Assembly: GCF_003667545.1 (NCBI RefSeq)
Contig: NZ_RCUV01000006.1
Coordinates: 62,001-126,000, forward strand
Reading direction: 5' to 3'
From: Mycetocola manganoxydans
GTDB lineage: Bacteria; Actinomycetota; Actinomycetes; Actinomycetales; Microbacteriaceae
Length of the DNA stretch: 64,000 nt
The notes beneath the pieces were generated by a model, which saw nothing but the letters and a program-made list of their open reading frames with translations, had not been told where the DNA came from and searched no databases. This document shows, in pieces, positions 25,120 to 36,094 of the stretch; the first letter of the stretch is position 1; each line of letters opens with the position of its first letter. The translations under genes were made by a program, and so were the position numbers.

Positions 25120-27234
25120 GTGGCACTTGACGTGCTCACCGACCTGAACAAGGTCCGCAACATCGGCATCATGGCGCACATCGATGCCGGTAAGACCACC
25201 ACGACTGAGCGCATCCTGTTCTACACGGGCGTCAACCACAAGATCGGTGAAACCCACGACGGCGGTGCCACCACCGACTGGATGGAGCAGGAGCAGGAGC
25301 GTGGCATCACGATCACCTCTGCAGCAGTCACCTGTTTCTGGAACAAAAACCAGATCAACATCATCGACACCCCCGGTCACGTCGACTTCACCGTCGAGGT
25401 GGAGCGTTCGCTCCGCGTCCTCGACGGCGCTGTCGCAGTGTTCGACGGCAAGGAGGGCGTTGAGCCCCAGTCCGAGACCGTCTGGCGCCAGGCCGACAAG
25501 TACGACGTTCCGCGCATCTGCTTCGTCAACAAGATGGACAAGCTCGGCGCAGACTTCTACTTCACCGTCGACACCATCATCAAGCGCCTCGGCGCCAAGC
25601 CACTCGTGATCCAGCTCCCCATCGGTGCTGAGAGCGAGTTCGAGGGCGTCGTCGACCTCGTCGAGATGCGCGCGCTCACGTGGCGCGGCGACTCGAAGGG
25701 TGACGTCCAGATGGGCGCCAAGTACGACATCGAAGAGATCCCGGCCGACCTCGTCGAGAAGGCTGCAGAGTACCGCAAGCTTCTTCTCGAGACCGTCGCC
25801 GAGACCGATGACGCACTGATGGAGAAGTACTTCAGCGGTGAAGACCTGACCGTCGCCGAGATCAAGGCCGCGATCCGCAAGCTCACCGTCAACAGCGAGA
25901 TCTACCCGGTCCTCTGTGGCTCGGCGTTCAAGAACCGCGGCGTCCAGCCGATGCTCGACGCAGTCATCGACTACCTCCCCAACCCGCTCGACGTGCCGGC
26001 CACCGAGGCCCACGACCCGCGCGACGAGGAGAAGGTCATCCTGCGCCACCCGGACGCGGATGAGCCGTTTGCTGCTCTCGCGTTCAAGGTTGCCGTTCAC
26101 CCGTTCTTCGGGCGACTGACGTACATTCGCGTGTACTCGGGCCGTCTCGACTCAGGTGCGCAGATCATCAACTCCACCAAGGGCAAGAAAGAGCGCATCG
26201 GGAAGATCTTCCAGATGCAGGCCAACAAGGAGAACCCGGTCGACTTCGTCACCGCCGGACACATCTACGCGGTCATCGGCCTCAAGGACACCACAACCGG
26301 TGACACCCTCTGCGACCCGAACGAGCCGGTCGTCCTCGAATCGATGACGTTCCCCGAGCCCGTCATCTCGGTCGCAATCGAGCCGAAGACGAAGCAGGAC
26401 CAGGAGAAGCTGGGAACAGCGATCCAGAAGCTTGCCGAAGAGGACCCGACGTTCCGCGTCGAGCAGAACCAGGAGACCGGCCAGACCGTCATCCACGGTA
26501 TGGGCGAGCTGCACCTCGACATCCTCGTCGACCGCATGAAGCGCGAATTCAAGGTTGAGGCGAACGTGGGCAAGCCCCAGGTCGCCTACCGCGAGACCAT
26601 CCGTCGGGCCGTCGTCAAGCACGACTACACCCACAAGAAGCAGACGGGTGGATCGGGACAGTTCGCGAAGATCCAGTTCGGCCTCGAGCCGCTGGAGATC
26701 TCGTCGGAGAAGACCTACGAGTTCGACAACAAGGTCACGGGTGGCCGCATCCCTCGTGAGTACATCCCCTCCATCGATGCCGGATTCCAGGACGCACTCC
26801 AGGTCGGAATCCTCGCCGGTTACCCGCTTGTCGGTGTGAAGGCGATCCTGCTCGATGGTGCAGCCCACGATGTTGACTCGTCTGAAATGGCGTTCAAGAT
26901 CGCTGGATCGATGGGCTTCAAGGAAGCCGCACGCAAGGCCGACCCGGTTCTTCTCGAGCCGCTCATGGCCGTCGAAGTGCGTACTCCCGAGGAGTACATG
27001 GGCGACGTCATCGGCGACATCAACTCTCGCCGCGGACAGATCCAGTCGATGGAGGATGCTTCCGGCGTCAAGGTGATTGCCGCGAAGGTCCCGCTGTCGG
27101 AGATGTTCGGTTACATCGGTGACCTGAGGAGCAAGACCTCGGGCCGCGCCGTGTACTCGATGACATTCGAAAGCTATGCGGAGGTTCCGAAGGCAGTAGC
27201 CGAGGAAATCATCCAGAAGAGCAAGGGCGAGTAA
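25120..27234 (+). CDS. fusA: Translation elongation factor G
   Basis: 704 aa, full length, start GTG 25120 behind a GGAGG ribosome site. The GTPase motifs are intact: [15 protein letters not shown] (P-loop), DTPGHVDFT (G3) and [10 protein letters not shown] (G4). The C-terminal domains IV-V ([45 protein letters not shown]) are complete. EF-G drives translocation of tRNA and mRNA and, with RRF, recycling. Confidence 0.98.
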   Translation: MALDVLTDLNKVRNIGIMAHIDAGKTTTTERILFYTGVNHKIGETHDGGATTDWMEQEQERGITITSAAVTCFWNKNQINIIDTPGHVDFTVEVERSLRVLDGAVAVFDGKEGVEPQSETVWRQADKYDVPRICFVNKMDKLGADFYFTVDTIIKRLGAKPLVIQLPIGAESEFEGVVDLVEMRALTWRGDSKGDVQMGAKYDIEEIPADLVEKAAEYRKLLLETVAETDDALMEKYFSGEDLTVAEIKAAIRKLTVNSEIYPVLCGSAFKNRGVQPMLDAVIDYLPNPLDVPATEAHDPRDEEKVILRHPDADEPFAALAFKVAVHPFFGRLTYIRVYSGRLDSGAQIINSTKGKKERIGKIFQMQANKENPVDFVTAGHIYAVIGLKDTTTGDTLCDPNEPVVLESMTFPEPVISVAIEPKTKQDQEKLGTAIQKLAEEDPTFRVEQNQETGQTVIHGMGELHLDILVDRMKREFKVEANVGKPQVAYRETIRRAVVKHDYTHKKQTGGSGQFAKIQFGLEPLEISSEKTYEFDNKVTGGRIPREYIPSIDAGFQDALQVGILAGYPLVGVKAILLDGAAHDVDSSEMAFKIAGSMGFKEAARKADPVLLEPLMAVEVRTPEEYMGDVIGDINSRRGQIQSMEDASGVKVIAAKVPLSEMFGYIGDLRSKTSGRAVYSMTFESYAEVPKAVAEEIIQKSKGE

Positions 27235-27377
27235 TCGCCCTGTGGCGGGGGAGGGCCGGGAGCCTCTCCTGTGCAATCCCTCGCCGCAACCTAGTAACAT
27301 AAACACACAAATCCCCGTAGCAGTCCGGTTGCAAACCAGTGCCCGGTTTCGCTACATCAGTCCTGAGGAGGACCATA

Positions 27378-28571
27378 GTGGCTAAGGCCAAGTTCGAGCG
27401 GACCAAGCCGCACGTAAACATCGGTACCATCGGTCACGTCGACCACGGCAAGACCACGCTTACCGCCGCCATCTCGAAGGTGCTTGCTGACAAGTACCCC
27501 TCGGCGACGAACGTCCAGCGTGACTTCGCAACGATCGACTCGGCACCGGAAGAGCGCCAGCGCGGCATCACGATCAACATCTCCCACGTCGAGTACGAGA
27601 CGCCCAACCGTCACTACGCTCACGTCGATGCACCCGGCCACGCCGACTACATCAAGAACATGATCACCGGTGCCGCCCAGATGGACGGCGCAATCCTCGT
27701 GGTTGCAGCTACCGACGGCCCGATGGCCCAGACTCGCGAGCACGTTCTGCTCGCGAAGCAGGTTGGCGTTCCGTACCTCATGGTCGCGCTCAACAAGTCC
27801 GACATGGTCGAAGACGAAGAGATCCTTGAGCTCGTTGAGCTCGAGGTTCGCGAACTTCTGTCCAGCCAGGGCTTCGACGGCGACGACGCTCCTGTCGTTC
27901 GTGTCTCCGGCCTCAAGGCGCTCGAGGGCGACGAGAAGTGGGTCAACTCGGTTCTGGAGCTCATCCAGGCCGCTGACGACAGCATCCCGGACCCGGTTCG
28001 CGACAAGGACAAGCCGTTCCTTATGCCGATCGAGGACGTCTTCACGATCACCGGTCGTGGAACCGTCGTCACCGGTCGCGCCGAGCGTGGAACCCTTCCG
28101 ATCAACTCCGAGGTCGAGATCGTCGGCATCCGCCCGACGCAGAAGACCATCGTCACGGGTATCGAGATGTTCCACAAGCAGCTCGACGAGGCATGGGCCG
28201 GCGAGAACTGTGGTCTCCTGCTCCGCGGCACCAAGCGTGAAGACGTTGAGCGCGGCCAGGTCGTCGTCAAGCCGGGTTCCGTTACCCCTCACACCAACTT
28301 CGAGGGCACGGCCTACATCCTGTCCAAGGACGAGGGTGGGCGTCACAACCCGTTCTACGCGAACTACCGCCCGCAGTTCTACTTCCGCACCACGGACGTC
28401 ACCGGCGTCATCACGCTGCCCGAGGGCACCGAGATGGTCATGCCTGGCGACACCACCGAAATGACCGTTGAGCTGATTCAGCCCATCGCCATGGAAGAGG
28501 GCCTCGGCTACGCGATTCGTGAGGGTGGCCGCACCGTCGGTGCAGGCACCGTCACCAAGGTTCTCAAGTAA
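27378..28571 (+). CDS. tuf: Translation elongation factor Tu
   Basis: 397 aa. The start is GTG 27378, set by the strong ribosome site GAGGAGG at 27365-27371 and by the conserved N-terminus [19 protein letters not shown]; an in-frame ATG at 27339 lies upstream of that site. [19 protein letters not shown] and NKSDMV are the G1, G3 and G4 motifs. The protein delivers aminoacyl-tRNA to the ribosome. A 143-bp gap after fusA with a weak TAACAT element (27295-27300) may add a second promoter. It ends the str operon at a strong terminator. Confidence 0.98.
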   Translation: MAKAKFERTKPHVNIGTIGHVDHGKTTLTAAISKVLADKYPSATNVQRDFATIDSAPEERQRGITINISHVEYETPNRHYAHVDAPGHADYIKNMITGAAQMDGAILVVAATDGPMAQTREHVLLAKQVGVPYLMVALNKSDMVEDEEILELVELEVRELLSSQGFDGDDAPVVRVSGLKALEGDEKWVNSVLELIQAADDSIPDPVRDKDKPFLMPIEDVFTITGRGTVVTGRAERGTLPINSEVEIVGIRPTQKTIVTGIEMFHKQLDEAWAGENCGLLLRGTKREDVERGQVVVKPGSVTPHTNFEGTAYILSKDEGGRHNPFYANYRPQFYFRTTDVTGVITLPEGTEMVMPGDTTEMTVELIQPIAMEEGLGYAIREGGRTVGAGTVTKVLK

Positions 28572-28594
28572 TTCTGAACCTGTAGCTCCGTCAG

Positions 28595-28624
28595 AGGGCC
28601 CGGCCGAAAGGCCGGGCCCTTTTT
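28595..28624 (+). terminator. Rho-independent terminator of the str operon
   Basis: An 11-bp GC-rich perfect stem (28595-28605 with 28610-28620), GAAA tetraloop and a run of five T residues (28620-28624), 23 nt after the tuf stop codon. Confidence 0.93.
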
Positions 28625-28699
28625 CGCGCCCGCGTCGCCTCCCCGAACTGGGGGAGCGAGACCACCGACAAAATGATGTGAAGGATCCTCAGTTCTGGC

Positions 28700-28868
28700 A
28701 GGGTGGAATCAGCCGTGACACACCCCCTCGGTCACGACCACCGGCGGCCCCACCCCCTCAGGGGCCGCCGGCTGGGGGAAAGTCCAGACGGCGCGCTGTG
28801 GACGCCCAGGCAGAGCCAAGCAGTGAAGAAAAACGGGTCCGGCCTCTTCGGCCGGGCCCGTTTTTTCT
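28700..28868 (+). ncRNA. Probable 6C-type small RNA with own terminator
   Basis: Two adjacent hairpins have C-rich loops: the first has arms CGTGAC/GTCACG (28714-28719, 28731-28736) and loop ACACCCCCTCG; the second an 11-bp perfect stem (28741-28751, 28761-28771) and loop ACCCCCTCA. A strong terminator follows at 28829. Two consecutive stem-loops with six-C loops are the defining feature of the actinobacterial 6C RNA motif, which is known to act through its C-rich loops on G-rich targets such as ribosome binding sites. Each loop here has CCCCCTC. The 5' end is not fixed, and no clear promoter was seen. Confidence 0.55.
28829..28866 (+). terminator. Terminator of the 6C-like RNA
   Basis: A 16-bp stem (28829-28844 with 28850-28865, one G-T pair), TCTTC loop and six T residues from 28861. 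The A-run on the left arm means it could work on both strands. Confidence 0.9.
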
Positions 28869-29271
28869 TAGAGGCGGGCTGGCCGCTGGCAGGGGCCAGG
28901 GTCGCGACACGCCCGGGTTGCACTATGCCGTTCTATCTGTCAGACTCATCTAGTTCAACATTTCTCGTGCGCGCCACCGTGCCACGCGGGAATCACTGCC
29001 AGGCAGTGCATAGGTCACGTTCGATATCGAGCAAGTAAACCTAGGCCGCGGGTAGCAGAACATCGACTTGGTCGACAATCCCCAACACTGGCGAAAGCCG
29101 CACACGCAGGGTATCCCTGTGTGTGCGGGACGGTCTGTGGGGGAGCGCGACAAAGACTTGACAGTAAAACAGTGGTGCGACAGCAAGTAGTGCCCAGCGT
29201 TGTTCTCAACGCTAAGAAGCGCGTCCAATGCGAAGGAATTCGTAAGACGCAAGACAGAGAGCGAGTCACAA
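28869..29271 (+). promoter_or_regulatory. Non-coding leader/promoter region of the S10 operon
   Basis: No credible coding sequence in this 400-bp stretch. Candidate signals are TTGCAC (28918-28923) with CAGACT (28941-28946) at a 17-nt spacing; a perfect TTGACA at 29158-29163 without a good -10; the palindrome CACTGCC-A-GGCAGTG (28994-29008); and a 14-bp hairpin (29098-29111 with 29115-29128, one G-T pair, TAT loop). One of the promoters should drive rpsJ onward; the start point cannot be decided by eye. Confidence 0.5.
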
Positions 29272-29580
29272 ATGGCGGGACAAAAGATCCGCATTCGACT
29301 TAAGTCATATGACCACGAGGTCATTGACACCTCGGCGCGGAAGATCGTCGACACGGTAACCCGCGCGGGTGCCACGGTTGTCGGCCCGGTGCCGCTTCCG
29401 ACGGAGAAGAACGTGGTGTGTGTCATCCGTTCTCCCCACAAGTACAAGGACAGCCGGGAGCACTTCGAAATGCGCACCCACAAGCGTCTGATCGACATCA
29501 TTGACCCGACGCCCAAGGCCGTCGACTCGCTCATGCGACTCGACCTGCCGGCAGACGTCAACATCGAGATCAAGCTCTAA
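29272..29580 (+). CDS. rpsJ: 30S ribosomal protein S10
   Basis: 102 aa, usual length. ATG 29272 gives [19 protein letters not shown]; upstream in-frame codons would add an unconserved extension. GPVPLPTEK and [19 protein letters not shown] are the signature regions, the latter the rRNA- and NusB-binding side. First gene of the S10 operon. Confidence 0.98.
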   Translation: MAGQKIRIRLKSYDHEVIDTSARKIVDTVTRAGATVVGPVPLPTEKNVVCVIRSPHKYKDSREHFEMRTHKRLIDIIDPTPKAVDSLMRLDLPADVNIEIKL

Positions 29581-29588
29581 GGGAACGC

Positions 29589-30245
29589 ATGTCTACGCAG
29601 AACAAGACCAGCAAGGGTCTGCTCGGCAAGAAGCTTGGCATGACTCAGGTCTGGGACGAGAACAACAACCTCGTGCCCGTGACCGTAATCGAAATCACCC
29701 CGAACGTCGTGACCCAGGTCCGTACGCCCGAGGTCGACGGCTACAACGCGGTTCAGATCGCCTACGGCCAGATCGACCCGCGCAAGGTGAACAAGCCTGA
29801 CGCCGGACACTTCGACAAGGCGGGCGTCACGCCTCGCCGTCACCTCACCGAGGTTCGCACCGCTGACGCCGGCGACTACACGGCCGGCCAGGAGCTCACC
29901 GTTGATGGAACGTTCGAAGCCGGCCAGAAGGTCGACGTCGTCGGAACCAGCAAGGGTAAGGGCTTCGCCGGTGTGATGAAGCGCCACAACTTCAAGGGTG
30001 TTTCCGCATCTCACGGTGCCCACCGCAACCACCGCAAGCCCGGTTCAATCGGTGCTTCGTCGACCCCGAGCCGTGTCTTCAAGGGCATGCGCATGGCCGG
30101 TCGCATGGGTGGAGAGCGCGTCACCGTGCTGAACCTGCACGTCCACTCGGTTGACGCCGAAAAGGGCCTGCTGCTCGTCAAGGGTGCCGTTCCCGGCGCT
30201 CGTGGCCGCATCGTTTTCGTCCGTAACGCAGTGAAGGGAGCGTAG
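29589..30245 (+). CDS. rplC: 50S ribosomal protein L3
   Basis: 218 aa. [20 protein letters not shown] is the conserved start, and the [13 protein letters not shown] and [15 protein letters not shown] loop that reaches toward the peptidyl-transferase centre is intact. Starts 8 nt after rpsJ, behind AAGGGA. Confidence 0.97.
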   Translation: MSTQNKTSKGLLGKKLGMTQVWDENNNLVPVTVIEITPNVVTQVRTPEVDGYNAVQIAYGQIDPRKVNKPDAGHFDKAGVTPRRHLTEVRTADAGDYTAGQELTVDGTFEAGQKVDVVGTSKGKGFAGVMKRHNFKGVSASHGAHRNHRKPGSIGASSTPSRVFKGMRMAGRMGGERVTVLNLHVHSVDAEKGLLLVKGAVPGARGRIVFVRNAVKGA

Positions 30246-30249
30246 TTAG

Positions 30250-30948
30250 ATGGCCAACGCAACTAGCACCGCAACGCTCGACGTTCTCGACACGAAGGGC
30301 AAGAAGTCCGGCACTGTCGAACTGCCCGCCGAGTTGTTCGACGTTCAGACCAACGTTCCGCTGATCCACCAGGTCGTTGTCGCGCAGCTCGCTGCGGCAC
30401 GCCAGGGAACCCACAAGACCAAGCGTCGTGGCGAAGTTTCCGGTGCAGGCCGCAAGCCGTTCAAGCAGAAGGGAACCGGCCGCGCCCGTCAGGGCTCGAT
30501 CCGCGCACCTCAGATGACCGGTGGTGGCATCGTCCACGGACCGCAGCCGCGTGACTACTCGCAGCGCACCCCCAAGAAGATGATTGCTGCCGCCCTGCGC
30601 GGAGCTCTTTCCGACCGGGCCCGCGGCGAGCGGATCCACGTCGTCGAAACCCTCGTGATCGCTGAAGAGCGCGTCACCAAGGCCGCCGTCGACTACCTGG
30701 CGACGATCGCAACCTCTCCGCACGTCCTCGTCGTTCTCGAGCGCGCCGACGTCGAGAGCTACAAGGCGGTTCGCAACATCCCAACCGTTCACGTCATCAA
30801 CCATGACCAGCTGAACGCCTACGACGTGCTCGTGGCAGACGACATCGTCTTCACCAAGGCAGCTTTCGACGCTTTCGTCGCCGGCCCCGCCAAGGGCAAG
30901 TCGGTTACGGCTGTCGCTTCGTCCGCTGACGTCACTGAGGAGGCCTAG
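30250..30948 (+). CDS. rplD: 50S ribosomal protein L4
   Basis: 232 aa, slightly longer than the roughly 205 of many bacteria owing to a short C-terminal tail ([19 protein letters not shown]). The extended loop that lines the peptide tunnel ([20 protein letters not shown]) is present and complete. Starts 4 nt after rplC. Confidence 0.97.
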   Translation: MANATSTATLDVLDTKGKKSGTVELPAELFDVQTNVPLIHQVVVAQLAAARQGTHKTKRRGEVSGAGRKPFKQKGTGRARQGSIRAPQMTGGGIVHGPQPRDYSQRTPKKMIAAALRGALSDRARGERIHVVETLVIAEERVTKAAVDYLATIATSPHVLVVLERADVESYKAVRNIPTVHVINHDQLNAYDVLVADDIVFTKAAFDAFVAGPAKGKSVTAVASSADVTEEA

Positions 30949-30950
30949 CC

Positions 30951-31250
30951 ATGACCAACATCAACAAGGACCCGCGCGACGTCATCATTTCGCCGGTCGT
31001 TTCAGAGAAGAGCTACGGCTTGATCGACGAGGGAAAGTACACCTTCGTCGTTGACCCCCGTGCGAACAAGACCGAGATCAAGCTCGCTATCGAGAAGATC
31101 TTCAAGGTCGAGGTTGCATCGGTCAACACACTGAACCGCACCGGCAAGACCCGTCGTACCAAGTTCGGCATCGGCAAGCGCAAGGACACCAAGCGCGCCA
31201 TTGTGACGCTCAAATCCGGTTCCATCGACATCTTCACGGCTGTCGGCTAG
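30951..31250 (+). CDS. rplW: 50S ribosomal protein L23
   Basis: 99 aa, usual length. Contains [21 protein letters not shown] and the loop [19 protein letters not shown]23 sits at the tunnel exit and docks trigger factor and SRP. Starts 2 nt after rplD. Confidence 0.97.
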   Translation: MTNINKDPRDVIISPVVSEKSYGLIDEGKYTFVVDPRANKTEIKLAIEKIFKVEVASVNTLNRTGKTRRTKFGIGKRKDTKRAIVTLKSGSIDIFTAVG

Positions 31251-31267
31251 GAGCGTAAGGAAAAACT

Positions 31268-32107
31268 ATGGCTATTCGTAAGTACAAGCCCACGACCCCT
31301 GGTCGCCGTGGATCGAGCGTCGCTGATTTCGCTGAAATCACGCGTTCGACCCCCGAGAAGTCGCTTCTGCGTCCCCTCTCGAAGACCGGTGGCCGTAACA
31401 ACCAGGGCCGCATCACGACCCGTCACATCGGTGGTGGCCACAAGCGCCAGTACCGTGTCATCGACTTCCGTCGCAATGACAAGGACGGCGTCAACGCCCG
31501 CGTCGCTCACATCGAGTACGACCCCAACCGCACGGCACGCATCGCGCTCCTGCACTTCGTTGACGGCACCAAGCGTTACATCCTCGCTCCCAACAAGCTC
31601 TCGCAGGGCGACGTTGTCGAGTCGGGTGCAGGCGCGGACATCAAGCCGGGCAACAACCTGCCGCTGAAGAACATCCCGACGGGTACCGTCATCCACGCAA
31701 TCGAATTGCGTCCGGGTGGAGGCGCCAAGATGGCTCGCTCAGCTGGCGCATCGGTTCGTCTCGTCGCCAAGGACGGCATCTACGCGCAGCTCCGCCTGCC
31801 GTCTGGTGAAATCCGCAACGTCGATGCACGCTGCCGCGCCACGATCGGCGAGGTCGGCAACGCCGAGCAGTCGAACATCAACTGGGGAAAGGCCGGCCGC
31901 AAGCGCTGGAAGGGCGTTCGCCCGACCGTCCGCGGTGTCGCCATGAACCCGGTCGACCACCCACACGGTGGTGGTGAGGGCAAGACCTCCGGTGGACGCC
32001 ACCCGGTCAGCCCGTGGGGCCAGAAAGAAGGCCGCACTCGCCACCCGAACAAGGAAAGCGACAAGCTCATCGTTCGTCGCCGTACCGCCACCAAGAAGCG
32101 TAAGTAG
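31268..32107 (+). CDS. rplB: 50S ribosomal protein L2
   Basis: 279 aa, usual length. [15 protein letters not shown] at the start and [19 protein letters not shown] near the C-terminus, with the His of the peptidyl-transferase region. Ribosome site AGGAAAA just upstream. Confidence 0.98.
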   Translation: MAIRKYKPTTPGRRGSSVADFAEITRSTPEKSLLRPLSKTGGRNNQGRITTRHIGGGHKRQYRVIDFRRNDKDGVNARVAHIEYDPNRTARIALLHFVDGTKRYILAPNKLSQGDVVESGAGADIKPGNNLPLKNIPTGTVIHAIELRPGGGAKMARSAGASVRLVAKDGIYAQLRLPSGEIRNVDARCRATIGEVGNAEQSNINWGKAGRKRWKGVRPTVRGVAMNPVDHPHGGGEGKTSGGRHPVSPWGQKEGRTRHPNKESDKLIVRRRTATKKRK

Positions 32108-32119
32108 GAGTTGTAGAAG

Positions 32120-32401
32120 ATGCCACGCAGTCTTAAGAAGGGCCCCTTCGTTGATGACCACCTGCTCCGCAAGGTGGTTCGCGCGAACGAGGCCAAGAGC
32201 AAGAACGTCATCAAGACCTGGTCGCGCCGTTCGATGATCGTCCCGGCAATGCTCGGACACACCATCGCGGTGCACGACGGTCGCAAGCACATCCCGGTGT
32301 TCGTCACCGAGACCATGGTCGGGCACAAGCTCGGCGAGTTTGCACCCACCCGCACCTTCCGTGGACACGTGAAGGACGACAAGAAGGGTCGTCGCCGCTA
32401 A
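32120..32401 (+). CDS. rpsS: 30S ribosomal protein S19
   Basis: 93 aa. [19 protein letters not shown] and the C-terminal [14 protein letters not shown] are family signatures. S19 forms the head of the small subunit with S13, which is encoded at 51371. Confidence 0.98.
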   Translation: MPRSLKKGPFVDDHLLRKVVRANEAKSKNVIKTWSRRSMIVPAMLGHTIAVHDGRKHIPVFVTETMVGHKLGEFAPTRTFRGHVKDDKKGRRR

Positions 32402-32426
32402 CGCGGTGGCGAAAAGGAGGAGAGAA

Positions 32427-32792
32427 ATGGTGGAGTCAGTCGCACGTCTGCGTCACATCCGCGTCACCCCCATGAAGGCCCGCCGCGTCGTCAACATGAT
32501 CCGCGGCAAGCAGGCCGCTGAGGCCCTGGCCATTCTGAAGTTCGCGCCGCAGGGCGCGTCAGAGCCCGTCTACAAGCTGGTTGCCTCTGCTATCGCGAAC
32601 GCTCGCGTCAAGGCAGACAAGGACAACCAGTTCCTGGACGAGCAGGACCTGTACATCGCCAAGGCATACGTCGACGAGGGTGCAACCCTCAAGCGTTTCC
32701 AGCCGCGTGCCCAGGGCCGCGCATTCCAGATTCTGAAGCGCACCAGCCACATCACTGTTGTGCTCGCCACTCCTGAGGAGGGTACGAAGTAA
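32427..32792 (+). CDS. rplV: 50S ribosomal protein L22
   Basis: 121 aa. The start is ATG 32427, placed 6 nt after a perfect AAGGAGG (32414-32420); the in-frame GTG at 32406 precedes that site and is not used. [19 protein letters not shown] opens the protein, and [19 protein letters not shown] near the end follows the tunnel hairpin. Its stop overlaps the rpsC start (TAATG). Confidence 0.97.
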   Translation: MVESVARLRHIRVTPMKARRVVNMIRGKQAAEALAILKFAPQGASEPVYKLVASAIANARVKADKDNQFLDEQDLYIAKAYVDEGATLKRFQPRAQGRAFQILKRTSHITVVLATPEEGTK

Positions 32793-33547
32793 TGGGTCAG
32801 AAAGTAAACCCGTACGGCTTCCGCCTCGGCATCACCACCGACCACGTGTCGCGTTGGTTTGCCGACAGCACCAAGCCGGGCCAGCGTTACAGCGACTACG
32901 TTGCTGAAGACGTCAAGATCCGTCGACTGCTTGGCAAGTCGCTTGACCGCGCCGGTGTGTCACGCATCGAGATCGAGCGCACCCGTGACCGCGTTCGCGT
33001 CGACATCCACACCGCCCGTCCGGGCATTGTGATCGGTCGCCGCGGCGCCGAGGCGGAGCGTATTCGCACCGACCTCGAGAAGCTCACAGGCAAGCAGATC
33101 CAGCTGAACATCCTCGAGGTCAAGAACCCCGAGGCTGACGCCCAGCTGGTCGCGCAGGGCATCGCCGAGCAGCTCGCAGCACGTGTGGCCTTCCGCCGCG
33201 CGATGCGTAAGGGTCTGCAGGGCGCTCAGCGCACCTCAACAGTCAAGGGTGTCCGCATCCAGGTCTCCGGCCGCCTCGGCGGCGCCGAGATGAGCCGTTC
33301 GGAGTTCTACCGCGAAGGTCGTGTGCCACTGCACACCCTGCGCGCGAACATCGACTACGGCTTCTACGAGGCAAAGACCACCTTCGGCCGCATCGGCGTG
33401 AAGGTCTGGATCTACAAGGGTGACATCACCAACAAGGAGCTCGCCCGCGAGCAGGCAAACGCCAAGTCGAGCCGCCCCGAGCGTAGCGACCGTCCGCGTC
33501 GTGCACCGCGCGCCGAGGCTCCCGTCGCAGAAGGGGCAAGCGCGTAA
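32792..33547 (+). CDS. rpsC: 30S ribosomal protein S3
   Basis: 251 aa, longer than the E. coli protein by a basic C-terminal tail ([19 protein letters not shown]). The KH domain [15 protein letters not shown] and the mRNA-entry region ([17 protein letters not shown]) are intact. Confidence 0.97.
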   Translation: MGQKVNPYGFRLGITTDHVSRWFADSTKPGQRYSDYVAEDVKIRRLLGKSLDRAGVSRIEIERTRDRVRVDIHTARPGIVIGRRGAEAERIRTDLEKLTGKQIQLNILEVKNPEADAQLVAQGIAEQLAARVAFRRAMRKGLQGAQRTSTVKGVRIQVSGRLGGAEMSRSEFYREGRVPLHTLRANIDYGFYEAKTTFGRIGVKVWIYKGDITNKELAREQANAKSSRPERSDRPRRAPRAEAPVAEGASA

Positions 33548-33549
33548 CC

Positions 33550-33969
33550 ATGCTTATTCCACGTCGAGTCAAGCACCGCAAGCAGCACCGTCCCCACCGC
33601 ACTGGCCAGGCCACCGGTGGAACCGTTGTCAGCTTCGGCGAGTTCGGTATCCAGGCCCTCACACCCGCTTACGTGACCAACCGTCAGATCGAGTCCGCTC
33701 GTATTGCCATGACGCGTCACATCAAGCGTGGTGGAAAGGTGTGGATCAACATCTACCCCGACCGTCCGCTCACCAAGAAGCCCGCTGAAACTCGCATGGG
33801 TTCCGGTAAGGGTTCGCCCGAGTGGTGGGTCGCGAACGTCAAGCCCGGCCGTGTGCTGTTCGAGGTTGCCGGCGTCTCTGAGACGCTTGCCCGCGAAGCA
33901 CTGACCCGTGCAATCCACAAGCTGCCTCTCAAGGCACGCATCATCAAGCGCGAGGAGGGCGACGCATAA
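33550..33969 (+). CDS. rplP: 50S ribosomal protein L16
   Basis: 139 aa. [16 protein letters not shown] start and [28 protein letters not shown], the family signature facing the A-site tRNA. Stop overlaps the rpmC start by one base. Confidence 0.98.
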   Translation: MLIPRRVKHRKQHRPHRTGQATGGTVVSFGEFGIQALTPAYVTNRQIESARIAMTRHIKRGGKVWINIYPDRPLTKKPAETRMGSGKGSPEWWVANVKPGRVLFEVAGVSETLAREALTRAIHKLPLKARIIKREEGDA

Positions 33970-34292
33970 TGGCGATCGGTTCCAAGGAGCTCACTCCCGT
34001 TGAGCTCGACACATTTGAAGACGAACGTCTTGTCGACGAGCTGCGCAAGGCCAAGGAAGAGCTGTTCAACCTGCGCTTCCAGGCTGCTACCGGCCAGCTC
34101 GAGACCCACGGCCGCCTGCGTGCCGTGAAGCGCGACATCTCTCGTATCTACACGATCATCCGTGAGCGCGAGCTCGGCATCCGGGCAACCCCGGTCGCCG
34201 CAGAGGTGCCCGTCAAGGCTGCGAAGAAATCCAAGAAGAAGGATGCTGCGGCTGACGCAGCACCCGAAACCGAGACTGAGGAGGCCAAGTAA
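33969..34292 (+). CDS. rpmC: 50S ribosomal protein L29 with C-terminal extension
   Basis: 107 aa, against about 65-70 for most L29 proteins. Residues 1-75 are the ordinary two-helix L29 ([38 protein letters not shown]). The extra ~30 residues are Ala/Lys/Glu-rich ([19 protein letters not shown]), like the tails on several other ribosomal proteins here. Coupled by one-base overlaps to both neighbours. Confidence 0.96.
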   Translation: MAIGSKELTPVELDTFEDERLVDELRKAKEELFNLRFQAATGQLETHGRLRAVKRDISRIYTIIRERELGIRATPVAAEVPVKAAKKSKKKDAAADAAPETETEEAK

Positions 34293-34606
34293 TGGCTAAG
34301 TCTGACGCTAAAGGCGCAGCACCCGAGGTCGCCGCAGTAGAGGCCGAGGCCGTTGTTCGTGGCTACCGCAAGACCGCACGTGGCTATGTCCTCAGCGACC
34401 GCATGGACAAGACCATCGTCGTCGAGGTCGAAGACCGCGTAAAGCACCCGCTTTACGGCAAGGTCATCCGCCGCACCTCCAAGAGGAAGGTGCACGACGA
34501 GCTCAACGCCGCCGGCATCGGTGACCTCGTTCTGATCAGCGAGACCCGTCCGCTCAGCGCCACCAAGCGCTGGCGCCTGGTCGAGATCCTCGAGAAGGCC
34601 AAGTAA
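34292..34606 (+). CDS. rpsQ: 30S ribosomal protein S17
   Basis: 104 aa; the core ([40 protein letters not shown]) is standard, preceded by a ~20-residue Ala/Glu-rich extension. S17 binds 16S rRNA early in assembly. A 33-bp gap follows before rplN. Confidence 0.97.
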   Translation: MAKSDAKGAAPEVAAVEAEAVVRGYRKTARGYVLSDRMDKTIVVEVEDRVKHPLYGKVIRRTSKRKVHDELNAAGIGDLVLISETRPLSATKRWRLVEILEKAK

Positions 34607-34639
34607 GCCTCGCGGCTTGCTTGTCATAAGGAGTAAGTA

Positions 34640-35008
34640 ATGCTTCAGCAGGAATCCAGGGTCAAGGTCGCCGACAACAGCGGCGCCAAGGAACTTCTCA
34701 CCATCCGTGTTCTCGGTGGATCTGGCCGTCGTTACGCCGGCCTCGGCGACACGATCGTCGCCACCGTCAAGGACGCGATCCCCGGTGGGAACGTCAAGAA
34801 GGGTGACGTCGTCAAGGCCGTCATCGTTCGTACCAAGAAGGAAGTCCGTCGTCCGGATGGCTCCTACATCAAGTTCGATGAGAACGCAGCAGTGATTTTG
34901 AAGAACGACGGCGACCCCCGCGGTACCCGTATCTTCGGACCGGTCGGTCGCGAGCTCCGCGACAAGAAGTTCATGAAGATCGTCTCGCTGGCACCGGAGG
35001 TTATTTAG
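34640..35008 (+). CDS. rplN: 50S ribosomal protein L14
   Basis: 122 aa, standard. [19 protein letters not shown] start and [21 protein letters not shown] end. AAGGAG ribosome site. L14 forms inter-subunit bridges and is the target of RsfS. Confidence 0.98.
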   Translation: MLQQESRVKVADNSGAKELLTIRVLGGSGRRYAGLGDTIVATVKDAIPGGNVKKGDVVKAVIVRTKKEVRRPDGSYIKFDENAAVILKNDGDPRGTRIFGPVGRELRDKKFMKIVSLAPEVI

Positions 35009-35010
35009 TC

Positions 35011-35370
35011 ATGGCGAAGATCAAAAAGGGCGACCTCGTCCAGGTCATCTCTGGCCCGACCCAGGCTCGCGGCGGTTCACGCGGCAAGCAGGGCAAGGTC
35101 ATCGAGGTTCTGGTCGAGAAGAACCGCGTCATCGTCGAGGGCGTCAACTACGTCACGAAGCACGTGCGCCAGGGTCAGACCCAGCGCGGGACGAAGACGG
35201 GCGGCGTGGAGACCCACGAAGCTCCGATTCACATCTCGAACGTCGCACTCGTTGACCCCGAGACCAAGAAGCCGACTCGCGTCGGTCACCGCAACGAGCA
35301 AGTAACGAAGAACGGCGTCACCAAGACGGTCCGCGTTCGTTACGCCAAGAAGTCAGGTAAGGACCTCTAA
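35011..35370 (+). CDS. rplX: 50S ribosomal protein L24
   Basis: 119 aa. [20 protein letters not shown] is the KOW motif; [20 protein letters not shown] is conserved. One of the first L proteins to bind 23S rRNA. Overlaps rplE by one base. Confidence 0.97.
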   Translation: MAKIKKGDLVQVISGPTQARGGSRGKQGKVIEVLVEKNRVIVEGVNYVTKHVRQGQTQRGTKTGGVETHEAPIHISNVALVDPETKKPTRVGHRNEQVTKNGVTKTVRVRYAKKSGKDL

Positions 35371-35951
35371 TGACTGACACGGCAGTGGTGGCTGGCAAAA
35401 TCCAGCCCCGCCTCAAAGAGAAGTACAAGGCAGAGATCCAGGAGCAGCTGCTCAAGGAACTCGGTCTGACCAACGTGCACCAGATTCCGACGCTCACCAA
35501 GATCGTTGTGAACATGGGTGTCGGCGAGGCAGCACGCGACGGCAAGATCATCGATGGCGCCGTCGCCGACCTGACCAAGATCACCGGTCAGAAGCCACAG
35601 ATCACGAAGGCACGCAAGTCGATCGCGCAGTTCAAGCTGCGTGAAGGACAGCCCATTGGAACCCACGTCACGCTTCGTGGAGACCGCATGTGGGAGTTCC
35701 TCGACCGGCTGCTGAGCCTCGCGCTCCCTCGTATCCGCGACTTCCGCGGCCTGAGCCCGAAGCAGTTCGACGGCTCCGGCAACTACACCTTCGGTCTCAC
35801 CGAGCAGTCGATGTTCCACGAAATCGACCAGGACAAGATCGACCGTGTTCGCGGTATGGACATCACGGTCGTCACGACCGCGAAGTCCGACGACCAGGGT
35901 CGTGCGCTGCTCAAGGCGCTCGGTTTCCCGTTCCAGTCGGCCGACAAGTAG
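35370..35951 (+). CDS. rplE: 50S ribosomal protein L5
   Basis: 193 aa, with a short actinobacterial N-terminal extension ([16 protein letters not shown]). [37 protein letters not shown] and [17 protein letters not shown] are family motifs. In most bacteria rpsN (S14) follows directly; here it does not. Confidence 0.98.
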   Translation: MTDTAVVAGKIQPRLKEKYKAEIQEQLLKELGLTNVHQIPTLTKIVVNMGVGEAARDGKIIDGAVADLTKITGQKPQITKARKSIAQFKLREGQPIGTHVTLRGDRMWEFLDRLLSLALPRIRDFRGLSPKQFDGSGNYTFGLTEQSMFHEIDQDKIDRVRGMDITVVTTAKSDDQGRALLKALGFPFQSADK

Positions 35952-35965
35952 CAAAGATTCCGATC

Positions 35966-35998
35966 CCCCGGCGGTGGCGCCATGCGCCAGCGCCGGGG
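35966..35998 (+). terminator. Hairpin after rplE
   Basis: 15-bp GC-rich stem with one mismatch (35966-35980 with 35984-35998) and a CAT loop, 14 nt after the rplE stop. No T-run follows. Likely a partial terminator or RNA-stabilising structure separating the upstream part of the operon from rpsH. Confidence 0.55.
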
Positions 35999-36004
35999 CA
36001 CCGG

Positions 36005-36033
36005 TTAAAGACTCAGCAAAGTAACGGTATATT
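36005..36033 (+). promoter_or_regulatory. Candidate promoter upstream of rpsH
   Basis: TTAAAG (36005-36010), 17-nt spacer, TATATT (36028-36033). The -10 is close to consensus and the -35 weak. It would give rpsH-rplO a leader of about 205 nt. Confidence 0.5.
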
Positions 36034-36094
36034 GGGTCGGTTGCTTGCAGCCGGTCTCGTGCCGCAACACAACTGAAGAACTCGATCGCCAGCG

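Noticed and set aside
27339-27377. Upstream ATG for tuf
   Set aside because: It lies before the strong ribosome site and adds 13 residues not found in EF-Tu.
28773-28795. GGGGGAAAGTCC resembling conserved region I of RNase P RNA
   Set aside because: The other conserved regions of RNase P RNA are absent and the space to the terminator is far too short; it fits better as part of the 6C-like RNA.
28625-28950. Possible small protein genes in the tuf-rpsJ gap
   Set aside because: Open frames there are Arg/Pro-rich, cross the two terminators and have no ribosome site.
32406-32426. Upstream GTG for rplV
   Set aside because: The AAGGAGG ribosome site lies between it and ATG 32427, so translation must start at the latter.
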